NCBI RefSeq assembly: GCF_024813435.1
Contig: NZ_JANAEZ010000002.1
Coordinates: forward strand, 757,280-821,279
DNA length: 64,000 nt
Origin: Cognataquiflexum gelatinilyticum
GTDB lineage: Bacteria > Bacteroidota > Bacteroidia > Cytophagales > Cyclobacteriaceae
Reading direction: 5' to 3'
Positions 16,941-26,557 of the stretch are shown in pieces (positions within the stretch are counted from its first letter, which is position 1; every line of letters begins with the position of its first letter). Position numbers and translations under genes: made by a program. The notes below the pieces were generated by a model, which saw nothing but the letters and a program-made list of their open reading frames with translations, had not been told where the DNA came from and made no database searches.

Positions 16941-18218
16941 TCAAACAATCACCGGATTCTTAACCTGGATGCAGCTAAGCGGCTTGAGTACAGAAGGAGT
17001 GGAATAATCAAACTGACAGACTCCGTCAGGACCGATCACAATCAGAGATTTTGGACCAGGGATGATGTCCACTGATTTCATGGATTTCAAAAATTCTAGT
17101 TGGTTTTTATCGATGTTCATGACGTCCGCAACATTGAAGCTTTTGAGTCCGTGCTCACCTTCTGCGATATAAAGAAAATCCCCTGCAAGGCCCAAACCGT
17201 GAGGATTCAGCATTTCATAGGCTTTCAATAGCTTTGGATTGTAAGGGTCTTTGATGTCCAATACCTGTAGTTCATTGACACCTTGTCTGCAAAATTGACC
17301 ATTGCGGAGCGTCACAAAGGCATAATCTTCGTTGACAACTACAGGGTCACAGGCAGTGAAATGTGAATACTCAGCCATTTTCTTTGGGTCTGAAGGAACC
17401 CTTGCATCATAGATATGCATTCCTGTATTGGAACCGATGAAAAGTTTTTCTTGAAAAGGGAAAATTGTTTCAATTCCCCAACCTAGGTCAATATTTTTGA
17501 TAAAAACAGGCTCATCTTCTTTGTTGACATCAAAGACTCTAAGACTATATTCATCCACAGCATACAAGTGTCCGCTCATCAATGTGAACCTTGCCATTGA
17601 GCCTCCTTGACCATAGCTTTGACCTCCGCCTTTGCTACCGGCATCATTCGCCATTGCCAAAAACTCAGGACGGCCCCACCATCCTCCCCAACCCCACATC
17701 ATATCAGATTCACTTGTCAGGACTGTATCTTTCCAAGTGATGATTTGTCCCGTATCAAAATTGCTATACATGTTTTTAAAAACATCTTCTTCCCTATCTA
17801 CCATTTTGATACTCCTGACATCGCTGATATCAAAAGAAAGCAGGTCAACGTAATTGTCGGCATATAGGATTTCGCTGTTGACAGCCAAGTCCACATTACC
17901 AGGGATGTTGATAAAATTGATGTTTTTTGGAGATGCAGGGTTTGAATTATCCAGAATGTGGATCCCCTTCTGTGGCTCATTGATAAAAAGGTAATCCCCA
18001 TAAATGTAGATTTTTCCTGGGTTGTCCAGTTCCTTTCCCGGTTCGATGATGATGTCGGCTTGCCTTACTGTACTCATTTCCAGATAAACCGGATAGGATG
18101 TTTTGTAAGTATACGTGTTGGTGACCTCATCATGGCAGGAAGGTAAAACCAAAAACATCATGAACGCCAAAACCAAATGCAGGTTTTTTCCGATAGTGGG
18201 GTTACTCTTGTTTTTCAT
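16941..18218 (-). CDS. LVIVD-repeat lipoprotein
   Basis: A predicted lipoprotein (hydrophobic signal ending FLVLPSC, cysteine near residue 28). It is composed of beta-propeller blades with LVIVD-type wording, such as KGIHILDNSNPASPKNINFI, MHIYDARVPSDPKKMAEY and LQVLDIKDPYNPKLLKAYEM. Such proteins are thought to form surface propellers in Bacteroidota, and the ligand is unknown. The length is 425 aa. A tryptophan/glycine-rich insertion (MWGWGGWWGRPEF) sits near residue 175. The gene may be cotranscribed with the small secreted protein that follows. Confidence 0.82.
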   Translation of the reverse strand: MKNKSNPTIGKNLHLVLAFMMFLVLPSCHDEVTNTYTYKTSYPVYLEMSTVRQADIIIEPGKELDNPGKIYIYGDYLFINEPQKGIHILDNSNPASPKNINFINIPGNVDLAVNSEILYADNYVDLLSFDISDVRSIKMVDREEDVFKNMYSNFDTGQIITWKDTVLTSESDMMWGWGGWWGRPEFLAMANDAGSKGGGQSYGQGGSMARFTLMSGHLYAVDEYSLRVFDVNKEDEPVFIKNIDLGWGIETIFPFQEKLFIGSNTGMHIYDARVPSDPKKMAEYSHFTACDPVVVNEDYAFVTLRNGQFCRQGVNELQVLDIKDPYNPKLLKAYEMLNPHGLGLAGDFLYIAEGEHGLKSFNVADVMNIDKNQLEFLKSMKSVDIIPGPKSLIVIGPDGVCQFDYSTPSVLKPLSCIQVKNPVIV

Positions 18219-18408
18219 GGTAGTTTGGAAAATAGGTTAATTGTTGAATACTAAGCTCAAAAGGCCATATCTCCTTGACGGTTATTTTGGCGTTTGTGCT
18301 ACAGGGACAATAAAAAAATGTGAAAACTTCCTGAAAAAGTTTTTAGCTAGGTTATCATCTAATTTACCCAACCAATATTTTGTAGCTAGCCTGACATTTA
18401 CTTCAAAC

Positions 18409-18825
18409 TTAATCCAGCTTGTTTTTGAGCTTTCTTTCAAAATTTTCCAAAAGCTTGATATATGTCTTGGAGATGTTTTCGGCAAATTCACCTTGGAAAT
18501 CTTCTGTATAAAGCGGGTTGAATTTAATCCTTTCGATGATCATTTCCAGCCAACCTTTACCGTCGTCAATCAGTTCTTCATTAAAAGCCTCAACAGTTGC
18601 ATCCCGTGAACCTGAAAATGGCTGAATCCGACCTTGTTTTTTGAAATATTCCGCAATGGTTTTTAATGCCAATTCATGGGTAAGCTCAAATGTCCGGATC
18701 ACCCTTTTTTGGTTTTTAGGTTCATTCGGAGCGGTTTTATAAAGCTTGACAACATCATGTAGCTCATTTAGAGCATCCTTATAGTCTTCAAAACACTTTT
18801 CGCAAGAGGGAGGAGTTATTTTCAT
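18409..18825 (-). CDS. nucleotidyltransferase substrate-binding family protein (HI0074-like)
   Basis: A 138-aa all-helical protein with the family wording RTFELTHELALKTIAEYFKKQG and a later ETVEAF-type segment (SRDATVEAFNEELIDDG). HI0074-like proteins are HEPN-fold partners of minimal nucleotidyltransferases (HI0073/MNT), and some such pairs act as toxin-antitoxin modules. The partner normally lies directly beside this gene. Here the 190 bases downstream, up to the LVIVD gene, hold no intact nucleotidyltransferase, so this is an orphan. An N-terminal CEKC pair is unusual. Confidence in the family is good; the role is unknown. Confidence 0.8.
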   Translation of the reverse strand: MKITPPSCEKCFEDYKDALNELHDVVKLYKTAPNEPKNQKRVIRTFELTHELALKTIAEYFKKQGRIQPFSGSRDATVEAFNEELIDDGKGWLEMIIERIKFNPLYTEDFQGEFAENISKTYIKLLENFERKLKNKLD

Positions 18826-18896
18826 AAGTAGTGGTGTCTATTTTGGAGTACAATTCATCTTGAAGATGTGGATTGCAAAACCTTAATTTAGGAAAA

Positions 18897-20342
18897 TTAT
18901 CTCACATTATAGGACTGCATAAAGGGTTGTCCGCTTGGGGTGATGCCCTCTAGCCTTAATCTGCCACTGAATTTTTCAAGATATTGGCCTACTTCATCAG
19001 GATTTTTGGCGGGTTCTCCGTTGATCATGGTGATCACAAAACCATTGTTTAATCCCAGATCCCTCAAATATCCCCTTGTCATTGAAGTAATTTTGATGCC
19101 ATAGTTGATTCCGAATTTATCTTTTTCTATGGTATTGACAGTCTCAAGTTTCGCCCCAAGCAAATTGGAAGTGTAATATTCCCTTTTGATGACTCCGGTA
19201 GTTCCCTCCAGATTTTGGAGAGTAAGTGTAGCACTCTTGAGTTCAGTGCCTCTTTTAAATTGGACACGGACTTTATCGCCTGGTTTATAATAGGACAATA
19301 CTTCCTCAAAACTTCCTTTTCCTGTAATGTCAATGTTTTCTATCCAAGTCAGGACGTCATTTTTTTGCATTCCTGCTTTTTCTGCGGCACCTTCCCGTAC
19401 TACGTGTGTTATGATCACCCCATCCAAAGAAGGTAATTTCATATCTTCTGCAAGTTCGGGAGTGATTTCCACCACTTCAAGTCCGGGAATGGCTTTCTGG
19501 ACTTCACCGTATTTGATCAGGTCATTGGCGATTTTCATGGCAATATCCACCGGCACTGCAAATCCATATCCTGTATAAGAACCTGTTCTGGAAAGGATCG
19601 CGGTGTTGATCCCAACCAATTCCCCATTAATATTGACCAGAGCACCGCCAGAATTACCGGGATTGATCGGGGCATCGGTTTGGATAAAGGACTCCAAAGG
19701 AAATTCACCGCCCAAAATATTGATCTGCCTTTCTTTGGCTGAGACAATTCCCGCTGTTACGGTGGATGTCAGATTGAAAGGATTTCCTACGGCAATGACC
19801 CATTCCCCAATTTTTAAGCTTCGGCTTGTCCCCAATTGGATGGCAGGAAGATTGGCTGCCTCAATTTTCAATACCGCAATGTCAGTATTCTTGTCCGTCC
19901 CGATCAATTTGGCAGGGTAGGTTCTTTTTTGGTGGACGATTTCGATGGTTTCTGCACGGTCGATGACATGGTTGTTAGTGATGATGTAGCCGTCAGAACT
20001 GATGATTACTCCCGAACCGGTACTGACTCTTTGAGTAGGTTCAGTTCCAAAAAAATAGTCAAACATGCTGTAGCGTCTTTGGTCAGTTCCCGAAAAATTC
20101 TTGATGAAAACGACTGATGGAGTGCTTTTCTCCGAAGCCTCTACAAATGATATCGGGGCATTAGTACTTGGCAAAGGCTGTGAATTATAATTGACATTAT
20201 AATTTGGACTCTCGGGAATTTCAATCGTTCCATTCTGTGGAATTTTGTCATTTGTACCAAATTCCTGAAAAGCCCAAGCCCCTAACAGACCTGCTGAAAA
20301 GGCCAAAAGAATTGTCTTCGCATTTTTTATCATATCTGCCAT
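18897..20342 (-). CDS. periplasmic serine protease, HtrA/DegQ family
   Basis: This envelope quality-control protease has an N-terminal membrane anchor or signal (ILLAFSAGLLGAWAF). The trypsin-like domain has the triad H125 (ITNNHVID), D154 (NTDIAVLKI) and S231 (GNSGGALV). Two PDZ domains follow, the first around residues 275-365 (VIITHVVREGAAEKAGMQKND) and the second near 390-475. The 481-aa length is typical of Bacteroidota HtrA. It is divergent from dxr-rseP; RseP is another envelope protease, but any functional link is only inferred. The MADM start could also be the fourth codon. Confidence 0.93.
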   Translation of the reverse strand: MADMIKNAKTILLAFSAGLLGAWAFQEFGTNDKIPQNGTIEIPESPNYNVNYNSQPLPSTNAPISFVEASEKSTPSVVFIKNFSGTDQRRYSMFDYFFGTEPTQRVSTGSGVIISSDGYIITNNHVIDRAETIEIVHQKRTYPAKLIGTDKNTDIAVLKIEAANLPAIQLGTSRSLKIGEWVIAVGNPFNLTSTVTAGIVSAKERQINILGGEFPLESFIQTDAPINPGNSGGALVNINGELVGINTAILSRTGSYTGYGFAVPVDIAMKIANDLIKYGEVQKAIPGLEVVEITPELAEDMKLPSLDGVIITHVVREGAAEKAGMQKNDVLTWIENIDITGKGSFEEVLSYYKPGDKVRVQFKRGTELKSATLTLQNLEGTTGVIKREYYTSNLLGAKLETVNTIEKDKFGINYGIKITSMTRGYLRDLGLNNGFVITMINGEPAKNPDEVGQYLEKFSGRLRLEGITPSGQPFMQSYNVR

Positions 20343-20442
20343 AACGAATTGCTCTAATTTTGGGTTAGTTCTTTTGTAGCACTATTAGATGTATACACCG
20401 ATTTATGTGCCAAAATTACCCCTTTTCAAAAAGACTGAAAAA

Positions 20443-20476
20443 TTTGGAGGAAAAGTCCATTAACCTTGTAATTTTG
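20443..20476 (+). promoter_or_regulatory. candidate promoter of dxr-rseP
   Basis: A perfect -7 element TAATTTTG (20469-20476) is preceded by TTTG (20443-20446). The spacing is 22 bases, slightly longer than the usual 19-21. It lies about 50 bases before the dxr start. Confidence 0.45.
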
Positions 20477-20525
20477 TCATGTCTTAAAGGGAATTTATCA
20501 GACAGATAGACTTTGTCCCTTGATC

Positions 20526-21707
20526 ATGCAAATTGAATTAATGTCAGGAAAAAAGAATGTAGCCATCCTTGGCTCGACAGGGAGCATAGGAACCCAGACC
20601 CTCGAGGTCATCAGATCTCATACCGAAAAATTTCAAGTTGAAGTCCTGACTGCCCAAAATAACGCTGATTTATTGATCAATCAGGCCATTGAGTTTCAAC
20701 CCAATTGTGTGGTGATCTCCAATGAAGGACTTTACGAAAAGGTAAGGGATGTTTTACTTCCATTGGGGATTAAAGTTTTTGCAGGGGAAAAAGCCTTAGC
20801 TGACGTGGTTACCATGGAATCTATAGACATCGTATTGACAGCCCTTGTCGGATATTCTGGACTGATTCCTACCATGAAAGCCATTGAGGCTGGAAAAGCG
20901 ATTGCGCTAGCCAATAAAGAAACCTTAGTGGTTGCCGGTGAATTGGTTACTAAATTAGCCCGTGAAAAAGGGGTTAACATTTATCCTGTTGATTCAGAAC
21001 ATTCTGCGATTTTCCAATGTTTGGTAGGAGAGTTTCACAACCCAATTGAGAAAATCATACTTACTGCTTCAGGAGGTCCTTTCAGAGGAAAAGACCGATC
21101 TTATTTGGAAACAGTGACCAAGGCCCAAGCGCTCAAGCATCCCAATTGGGATATGGGAGCAAAGATTACCATAGATTCTGCTTCACTGATGAACAAAGGT
21201 CTGGAAGTAATCGAAGCCAAATGGTTGTTTGGGTTGTCCAAAGATCAGATTGAAGTGGTTGTTCATCCTCAATCCATTATCCATTCTTTGATTCAATTTG
21301 AAGACGGAAGTATCAAAGCACAACTTGGATTGCCCGATATGCGTATTCCTATTCAGTTTGCTTTGAGTTACCCTGATAGGTTAAAAGCAGACTTCCCAAG
21401 GTTTGATTTTGCCAGATATCCAAACCTGACTTTCGAAAAACCTGATATCCAAACATTCCGTAATTTGGGTTTGGCTTTTGAAGCACTTGAAAAAGGAGGA
21501 AATGCACCTTGTATTTTAAATGCCGCCAATGAAATCGTTGTGGCTGCATTTTTGAGGGAGGAAATCGGATTTCTTGAAATGTCAGACATAATTGCCGAGA
21601 CCATGGTGAAAGCTGATTTCGTAAGAAAACCTACATTAGAAGATTATGTAAATACGGACAAAATGTCTCGTATCATCACTGAAGAATTAATAAAGAGTAA
21701 AGTATAA
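20526..21707 (+). CDS. dxr: 1-deoxy-D-xylulose 5-phosphate reductoisomerase
   Basis: Dxr converts DXP to 2-C-methyl-D-erythritol 4-phosphate with NADPH, the first committed step of the MEP isoprenoid pathway. The NADPH motif is ILGSTGSIGTQTLEVI. Metal and substrate-site wording includes ANKETLVVAGELV and PVDSEHSAIFQCL, and the loop HPNWDMGAKITIDSASLMNKGLEVIEA is present in its usual form. The first ATG is at 20526; the ATG at 20541 (MSGKKNVAIL) is an equally plausible start. The stop overlaps the rseP start by one base (TAATG), showing translational coupling. The dxr-rseP order is common in Bacteroidota. Confidence 0.95.
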   Translation: MQIELMSGKKNVAILGSTGSIGTQTLEVIRSHTEKFQVEVLTAQNNADLLINQAIEFQPNCVVISNEGLYEKVRDVLLPLGIKVFAGEKALADVVTMESIDIVLTALVGYSGLIPTMKAIEAGKAIALANKETLVVAGELVTKLAREKGVNIYPVDSEHSAIFQCLVGEFHNPIEKIILTASGGPFRGKDRSYLETVTKAQALKHPNWDMGAKITIDSASLMNKGLEVIEAKWLFGLSKDQIEVVVHPQSIIHSLIQFEDGSIKAQLGLPDMRIPIQFALSYPDRLKADFPRFDFARYPNLTFEKPDIQTFRNLGLAFEALEKGGNAPCILNAANEIVVAAFLREEIGFLEMSDIIAETMVKADFVRKPTLEDYVNTDKMSRIITEELIKSKV

Positions 21708-23026
21708 TGGATACACTGATTATGGTAGCCCAATTGATATTGGGTTTGTCAATTTTAGTAGGCCTGCATGAGTTAGGTCACTTGCTTACAGCCAAAATGT
21801 TTGGAATGCGTGTGGAGAAATTCTCCATTGGATTTCCTCCAAAAATCATCGGTTTTCAATGGGGTGAAACAGAATATTCCATAGGAGCGATTCCTTTGGG
21901 AGGCTTTGTCAAAATCTCCGGAATGGTCGATGAATCCATGGATACAGAAATGCTCTCATCCGAACCTCAGCCTTGGGAATTCAGATCAAAACCTGCTTGG
22001 CAAAGATTGATTGTAATGCTCGGGGGTATCATTGTCAATGTGATTACGGGGATCATAATTTTTGTGGTTTTGGTACACCAAAGAGGAGAAACTTATTATT
22101 CACGCGACCAAGTCATTCAGAATGGAATAGTTGCTCTTGAAATCGGCCAACAGATTGGTTTTCAGGATGGGGACAAAATTCTTGATATCAATGGCTTACC
22201 ATACGAAAGCATCAATGAACTGAGTGGTGGAGAGGCTTTATTGAGCAGTGGAGGTTTTTATACAGTGGATAGAGGAGGAGAAATTCTAAAAATCGAAATT
22301 CCAAGAGGGTTTATCAATTCCTTCAACAGTGAACAGGCAATGTCCAGCTTCATCAATATCAGGATTCCTTTTGATGTCAAAGAAGTAAGTCCAAATTCTT
22401 CAGCAGAGAAAATAGGCTTGAAAGCCGGGGATAAGATAGTAGGAGTAAACGGTTCTCAGATTGCTTATTTCAATGAATTGCAAAGCTCTCTTGCAGATCT
22501 AAAGGGAAAAGAAGCCACTTTGGTGGTTGAAAGAAACGGTGAAACCTTAGAAAAAACAGCCCAAATATCAGATGAAGGAACAATCGGTATTGCGGTGAAT
22601 CCTTTGTTGGAACCTGTTGTCAAAAAATATGGTATTGCGGAGTCTATCACCAAAGGAACTCAGCGGGCATTTGGAGTAGTTATTGTCAACGCAAAGGCTC
22701 TTGGAAAAATGTTTACCGGAGAGGTGTCAGCCAAGAATGTAAGCGGTCCGATAGGTATGGCAAAAATCTATGGCAACAGTTGGGATTGGGTTAAATTTTG
22801 GAGTATCACCGGTTTGATCTCCATGATTTTGGCATTTATGAACCTCCTTCCTATTCCCGCACTCGATGGTGGACATGTTATGTTTCTACTTTATGAGATG
22901 GTTTCGGGTCAGGCGCCTTCCGATAAGTTTTTGGAAAATGCACAAAAAGTTGGGATGGTTTTACTCCTAGCCTTGATGGTTTTTGCGATTGGGAATGACA
23001 TCCTGAAATTATTTACAGGGCCTTAA
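21707..23026 (+). CDS. rseP: RIP metalloprotease RseP (site-2 protease family)
   Basis: An intramembrane zinc protease that cleaves transmembrane substrates such as anti-sigma factors or signal-peptide remnants. The active site is H21-E22-L-G-H25 in the first helix, and the third ligand is in NLLPIPALDGGH near the C terminus. Two PDZ-like modules lie between the membrane parts (GFQDGDKILDINGL and KIGLKAGDKIVGVNG). The length of 439 aa is full. It overlaps dxr by one base and is followed by a strong terminator. Confidence 0.95.
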   Translation: MDTLIMVAQLILGLSILVGLHELGHLLTAKMFGMRVEKFSIGFPPKIIGFQWGETEYSIGAIPLGGFVKISGMVDESMDTEMLSSEPQPWEFRSKPAWQRLIVMLGGIIVNVITGIIIFVVLVHQRGETYYSRDQVIQNGIVALEIGQQIGFQDGDKILDINGLPYESINELSGGEALLSSGGFYTVDRGGEILKIEIPRGFINSFNSEQAMSSFINIRIPFDVKEVSPNSSAEKIGLKAGDKIVGVNGSQIAYFNELQSSLADLKGKEATLVVERNGETLEKTAQISDEGTIGIAVNPLLEPVVKKYGIAESITKGTQRAFGVVIVNAKALGKMFTGEVSAKNVSGPIGMAKIYGNSWDWVKFWSITGLISMILAFMNLLPIPALDGGHVMFLLYEMVSGQAPSDKFLENAQKVGMVLLLALMVFAIGNDILKLFTGP

Positions 23027-23049
23027 TTTGGTCAAAATCCAAGATTTCA

Positions 23050-23086
23050 AAGGGGATGAAAATTTTTTTCATCCCCTTATTTTTTA
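23050..23086 (+). terminator. Rho-independent terminator of dxr-rseP
   Basis: A 13-base-pair stem AAGGGGATGAAAA/TTTTCATCCCCTT has a short T loop and a downstream T tract. Confidence 0.88.
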
Positions 23087-23137
23087 ATATTACTTTTTTG
23101 GGTATCATTGTTCGATTTAAAATTTGATCGCCCATTT

Positions 23138-24358
23138 ATGAAGATATTTGCCGCCATTATTTTGGTTTCGACATTGCATTTTTTTGTTTTTTCCCATTTT
23201 GCCACAGCACAGTCAGATGATTACATCATCCTAAAAGACGGCTCCAAAGTTTATGGTAAAATCGAAAAGAAGTTTGACTATGAATCTTATGATAAAATCC
23301 GTTTTTCAAAACCGGTTGAAAAACCCAAAACCCTTTTTCCAAGTGATATTGGTGGATTCGGGTTTGAAAACGGATGGCAATATTTGGTAAAAAAATTAGC
23401 CGAGGAAAAAGAACCTGAATTCGTTCAGGTTTTGATTTCAGGGAAGTTAACCTTATTGAGAAGCCAGAATATTTTTTACATAGACAACGGCACAGATATC
23501 ATAGAATTGGTAGCCCACTACGAGGAGGAATCAATAAATGGCAGGGAGTTCAGTGACTTCAAGAGACCATATATCGCTACCCTGAATATGTTGATGGCGG
23601 GAAATTGCACCAATGAATTGTATCAGGATATCTTCAATTTAAAATATGAAGAATATGGTTTTATTTCAGTTTTGTCAAAATATCACCTTTGTGAAAACCT
23701 GCCTTTTGAGCTCCATTTCAAGAAAGAACCATTTACCAGGATTTCTCCTGTGATTTCTGCAGGGATGTCTTCTATAGTGCTCACCCCATCTACTATTAGC
23801 GGAAACAGAAAAGATGCTTTTGAGACCAGTATTTTTCCCATTTTTCAGATAGGTGTCAAAGCACATCAGTTTAGAAAATGGCCAAGGTTGTCTATGGATG
23901 TTTCTATTGCTTATCTCAGGCAGGACAATACAGTCCTTTCAGAATATGTTTCTACCGAGCAATACATGACAGCTACTGAGAATTATGCTGCAAGCACCAT
24001 CATGGTCCCTGTAACCATTAACTATACCTGGATCAGAATGGGGAATGTCGATTCCTATATCGGATTGGGGGTTGTGTCCAATTATAACAAGATCGAAAGT
24101 GAATTTTCCATCATTGACCAGACATTGAATTCAACCGGAATCACCACCCTTTACGAAGAACCATTGACAGATATCAAAAGAAGGTTTGTCAGTCCTGTTG
24201 CAAAGCTTGGGAGTGTCATCAACTTAAGCAAAAAACTCGCTTTGATCGCAGAGTTTCAGATTACACAAAATTCCGAAGTGATGAGTGTAAGCCTTCCTTT
24301 CAATGTGGTAATCTATGACAGGATGGTCAGTTCCCTTCTTATTGGTTTACGTTTTTAA
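23138..24358 (+). CDS. outer-membrane protein, paralogue A of a local pair
   Basis: A signal peptide (MKIFAAIILVSTL...) ends in HFATAQ. The mature N-terminal part (DDYIILKDGSKVYGKIEKK, then SDIGGFGFENG) forms a small domain, and the C-terminal ~200 residues look like a beta barrel (ISPVISAGMSSIVL to the end SSLLIGLRF). The protein at 26558-27784 has the same layout and clearly related wording (KKDYVIYLTGEIIRGEVKK, EDIRGFGLANG). They flank a TIG/kelch lipoprotein gene. The start at 23138 begins the signal peptide. Function unknown. Confidence 0.72.
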   Translation: MKIFAAIILVSTLHFFVFSHFATAQSDDYIILKDGSKVYGKIEKKFDYESYDKIRFSKPVEKPKTLFPSDIGGFGFENGWQYLVKKLAEEKEPEFVQVLISGKLTLLRSQNIFYIDNGTDIIELVAHYEEESINGREFSDFKRPYIATLNMLMAGNCTNELYQDIFNLKYEEYGFISVLSKYHLCENLPFELHFKKEPFTRISPVISAGMSSIVLTPSTISGNRKDAFETSIFPIFQIGVKAHQFRKWPRLSMDVSIAYLRQDNTVLSEYVSTEQYMTATENYAASTIMVPVTINYTWIRMGNVDSYIGLGVVSNYNKIESEFSIIDQTLNSTGITTLYEEPLTDIKRRFVSPVAKLGSVINLSKKLALIAEFQITQNSEVMSVSLPFNVVIYDRMVSSLLIGLRF

Positions 24359-24370
24359 GTGGAGAAAATT

Positions 24371-26410
24371 ATGAAAGCAAGAATAATAGCATTGTTGGTA
24401 TTAGGAGTTTCAGTCTTTTACTCCTGTCAAAAGGAAGAAGATGTCAAGCCTGCCACAAATCCGAGATTTAGTGTGGCTCAAATCCAAGAAACCAATACGC
24501 AAGGTATTTCTGTGGCGGCAAATGTTTTTGATTATGGATCTGATGAGATTATTGAGTATGGTTTTGCTGTGTCTGTATTGCCACAACCCAAGATTCAACC
24601 CTTGAGTGTAACCAAGAAGTCGGGAAAACCTGAATTATTTTTTGATTTGGTCATCACCTCATCACTCACAAAAGGTGTGACTTATTGGGTTGCAGCTTTT
24701 ATTAAGACAAATAAAAATATTGTTTATTCAGAACCGGTTTCTTTTGTCAGTACCGGTTCAGGAGGGTTTTTTGTTGAAAAAATTAATTTTAAAGACGAGG
24801 TTTATTATGGGGATACAGTGGAGGTTATTGGAAATAATTTCAGCGATGGAATGGCAAATAAATCTGTAAGTGTCTCTGATGCGGAGGCACAAGTGATTTA
24901 TGGAGACCAAAACGGTATTAAGTTTATTTTGCCGAAGGAATTGGCAAATCAAATCAATAAAAAGAACTTAGAACTTTCAATCAAAATCTCTGATGGAGTT
25001 CTAGAAAAAGAATTCAAACGGGTTTTTACATTTGTTGACCCTATTTTTGAGGTTCAAGGTTTTCAAAGTTTTAATTTTGGTGATACTTTAACTCTCCAAG
25101 GGTCATTTTTTCTTGGTCAAGACATTTTTGTCAAATTTAATGGAAATCAAATTCAACCCATCTCAACTTCAGAAAACGAAATAAAATTCAAGGTTTTTGA
25201 TTTAAATCACCCGCTTGAAAAGCCAAACCTAACAATTAATGTAAGGGGCAAAGATTATAATTTAGGCCATATTTTTGGGATTAAACCCACTATAGTTAAT
25301 CCAGGTCAAGAAATTGATGTTTATTTTTTCTCCAGCTCAATAATTGCAGGGGAGAATTTCGCCCCGGATCTTTCAGGGTTTAATCAATTAATAGATGAAA
25401 ATGGATTTCAAATACCCTTTAACATGGTTTTTGTAAACCAAAATGAATTGCATATTAATTTCAATTCCGATTATATTTTTCCCCAAAGGTCAGGGAAATT
25501 TTTCATTAGGAATTTCGATAAATTATCTGAAAATGGGGTGAATTATAAAATCATAAGTCCATTATTTTTAGTTGCTAAATATAATGAGCAACAGTATGGG
25601 ATAGATAGTGAATCAATTGTTTTAGGAAATAAGGGGTATTTTGTTTCCGAAGATAAATTATACAGTGTCCTGTTGGAGAGTAATTTTAATCAAAGTCTTG
25701 AACTTCAAATTCCATTTTATTTCCATAATTCTACCATGTTCAGGCAATTTGGCGGGAAGATTTACATGGGAGGAGGTGTGTCTGATGAAGGTTTTGATAT
25801 CAAGACCTTTTACGAAATTGATCCGATCTCTAAATCCGTAAGAAAGTTGGCTGATTTTCCTGAAAATTTCGGGAGACCCACAAAAATTTATGAGCATAAT
25901 GGCGACATAATTTTTGAAGGAGGATCTTTTCAAAATTCACCCGAGCAGCAAGGATTTACTAACAAGAGATATAAATATTTGGTACAGCAGGATGCGTGGG
26001 CCAAACTGGATGATTTAGCAGAAAGTGTAGATTTCTATAACTTTCAGGAAGATTTAATTTTTGAATATAAAAATGAAATTTTTGCCTTAAGAAATAATGC
26101 TACCACATACAGGAAGGAGCTTAAAAAGCTGAATAATAATACCCTATTATGGGAAAATTTGGCAATATATGATGTGTACGAATCCTTTAGGATGAATGAA
26201 GTTCTTATATTTAAAGAATATGCATATGTCAGGTTTCAATCACTTTTTATCAAAATAAATCTTGAGAACTACTCCTTTGAATATTTAAATACCCACCCTA
26301 GTAATCCCTTAAGTTTAGGATTTAGAGGTATTTTACTCCAAAATAATGATAAAGGCTATTTTCACTATGGCGATTTACTAATTGAGTACGATCCTTATTT
26401 CGGAAATTAA
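24371..26410 (+). CDS. IPT/TIG and kelch-like repeat lipoprotein
   Basis: A predicted surface or periplasmic lipoprotein with signal MKARIIALLVLGVSVFYSC (lipobox YSC). TIG-type Ig domains follow: DEVYYGDTVEVIGNNFSD, FNFGDTLTLQGSFFL and PTIVNPGQEIDVYF mark successive domains between about residues 135 and 400. The C-terminal part (about 405-680) has kelch/propeller-like wording, such as GGKIYMGGGVSDEG and YEHNGDIIFEGGSF. I take the ATG at 24371, not the GTG 12 bases earlier, because it begins the signal. It starts 12 bases after paralogue A, so the two are probably cotranscribed. The coding sequence from 25000 on is distinctly AT-rich. Ligand unknown. Confidence 0.75.
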   Translation: MKARIIALLVLGVSVFYSCQKEEDVKPATNPRFSVAQIQETNTQGISVAANVFDYGSDEIIEYGFAVSVLPQPKIQPLSVTKKSGKPELFFDLVITSSLTKGVTYWVAAFIKTNKNIVYSEPVSFVSTGSGGFFVEKINFKDEVYYGDTVEVIGNNFSDGMANKSVSVSDAEAQVIYGDQNGIKFILPKELANQINKKNLELSIKISDGVLEKEFKRVFTFVDPIFEVQGFQSFNFGDTLTLQGSFFLGQDIFVKFNGNQIQPISTSENEIKFKVFDLNHPLEKPNLTINVRGKDYNLGHIFGIKPTIVNPGQEIDVYFFSSSIIAGENFAPDLSGFNQLIDENGFQIPFNMVFVNQNELHINFNSDYIFPQRSGKFFIRNFDKLSENGVNYKIISPLFLVAKYNEQQYGIDSESIVLGNKGYFVSEDKLYSVLLESNFNQSLELQIPFYFHNSTMFRQFGGKIYMGGGVSDEGFDIKTFYEIDPISKSVRKLADFPENFGRPTKIYEHNGDIIFEGGSFQNSPEQQGFTNKRYKYLVQQDAWAKLDDLAESVDFYNFQEDLIFEYKNEIFALRNNATTYRKELKKLNNNTLLWENLAIYDVYESFRMNEVLIFKEYAYVRFQSLFIKINLENYSFEYLNTHPSNPLSLGFRGILLQNNDKGYFHYGDLLIEYDPYFGN

Positions 26411-26557
26411 CCTACCATATAGTGTGTTCTAAGTTAACTAAGATGATTTTTTTAAAAAAAAACTCGAGGTTTATGATTCTTGAACCAAAGCATAAGTTTC
26501 AAAAGGGTCCTATTTGGGCCTTATTCACAATAAAAATTATCATATTTTAAAAATCAC

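Noticed and set aside
18241..18609. Plus-strand frame overlapping the HI0074-like gene
   Set aside because: No family resemblance; the minus-strand protein is clearly the real gene.
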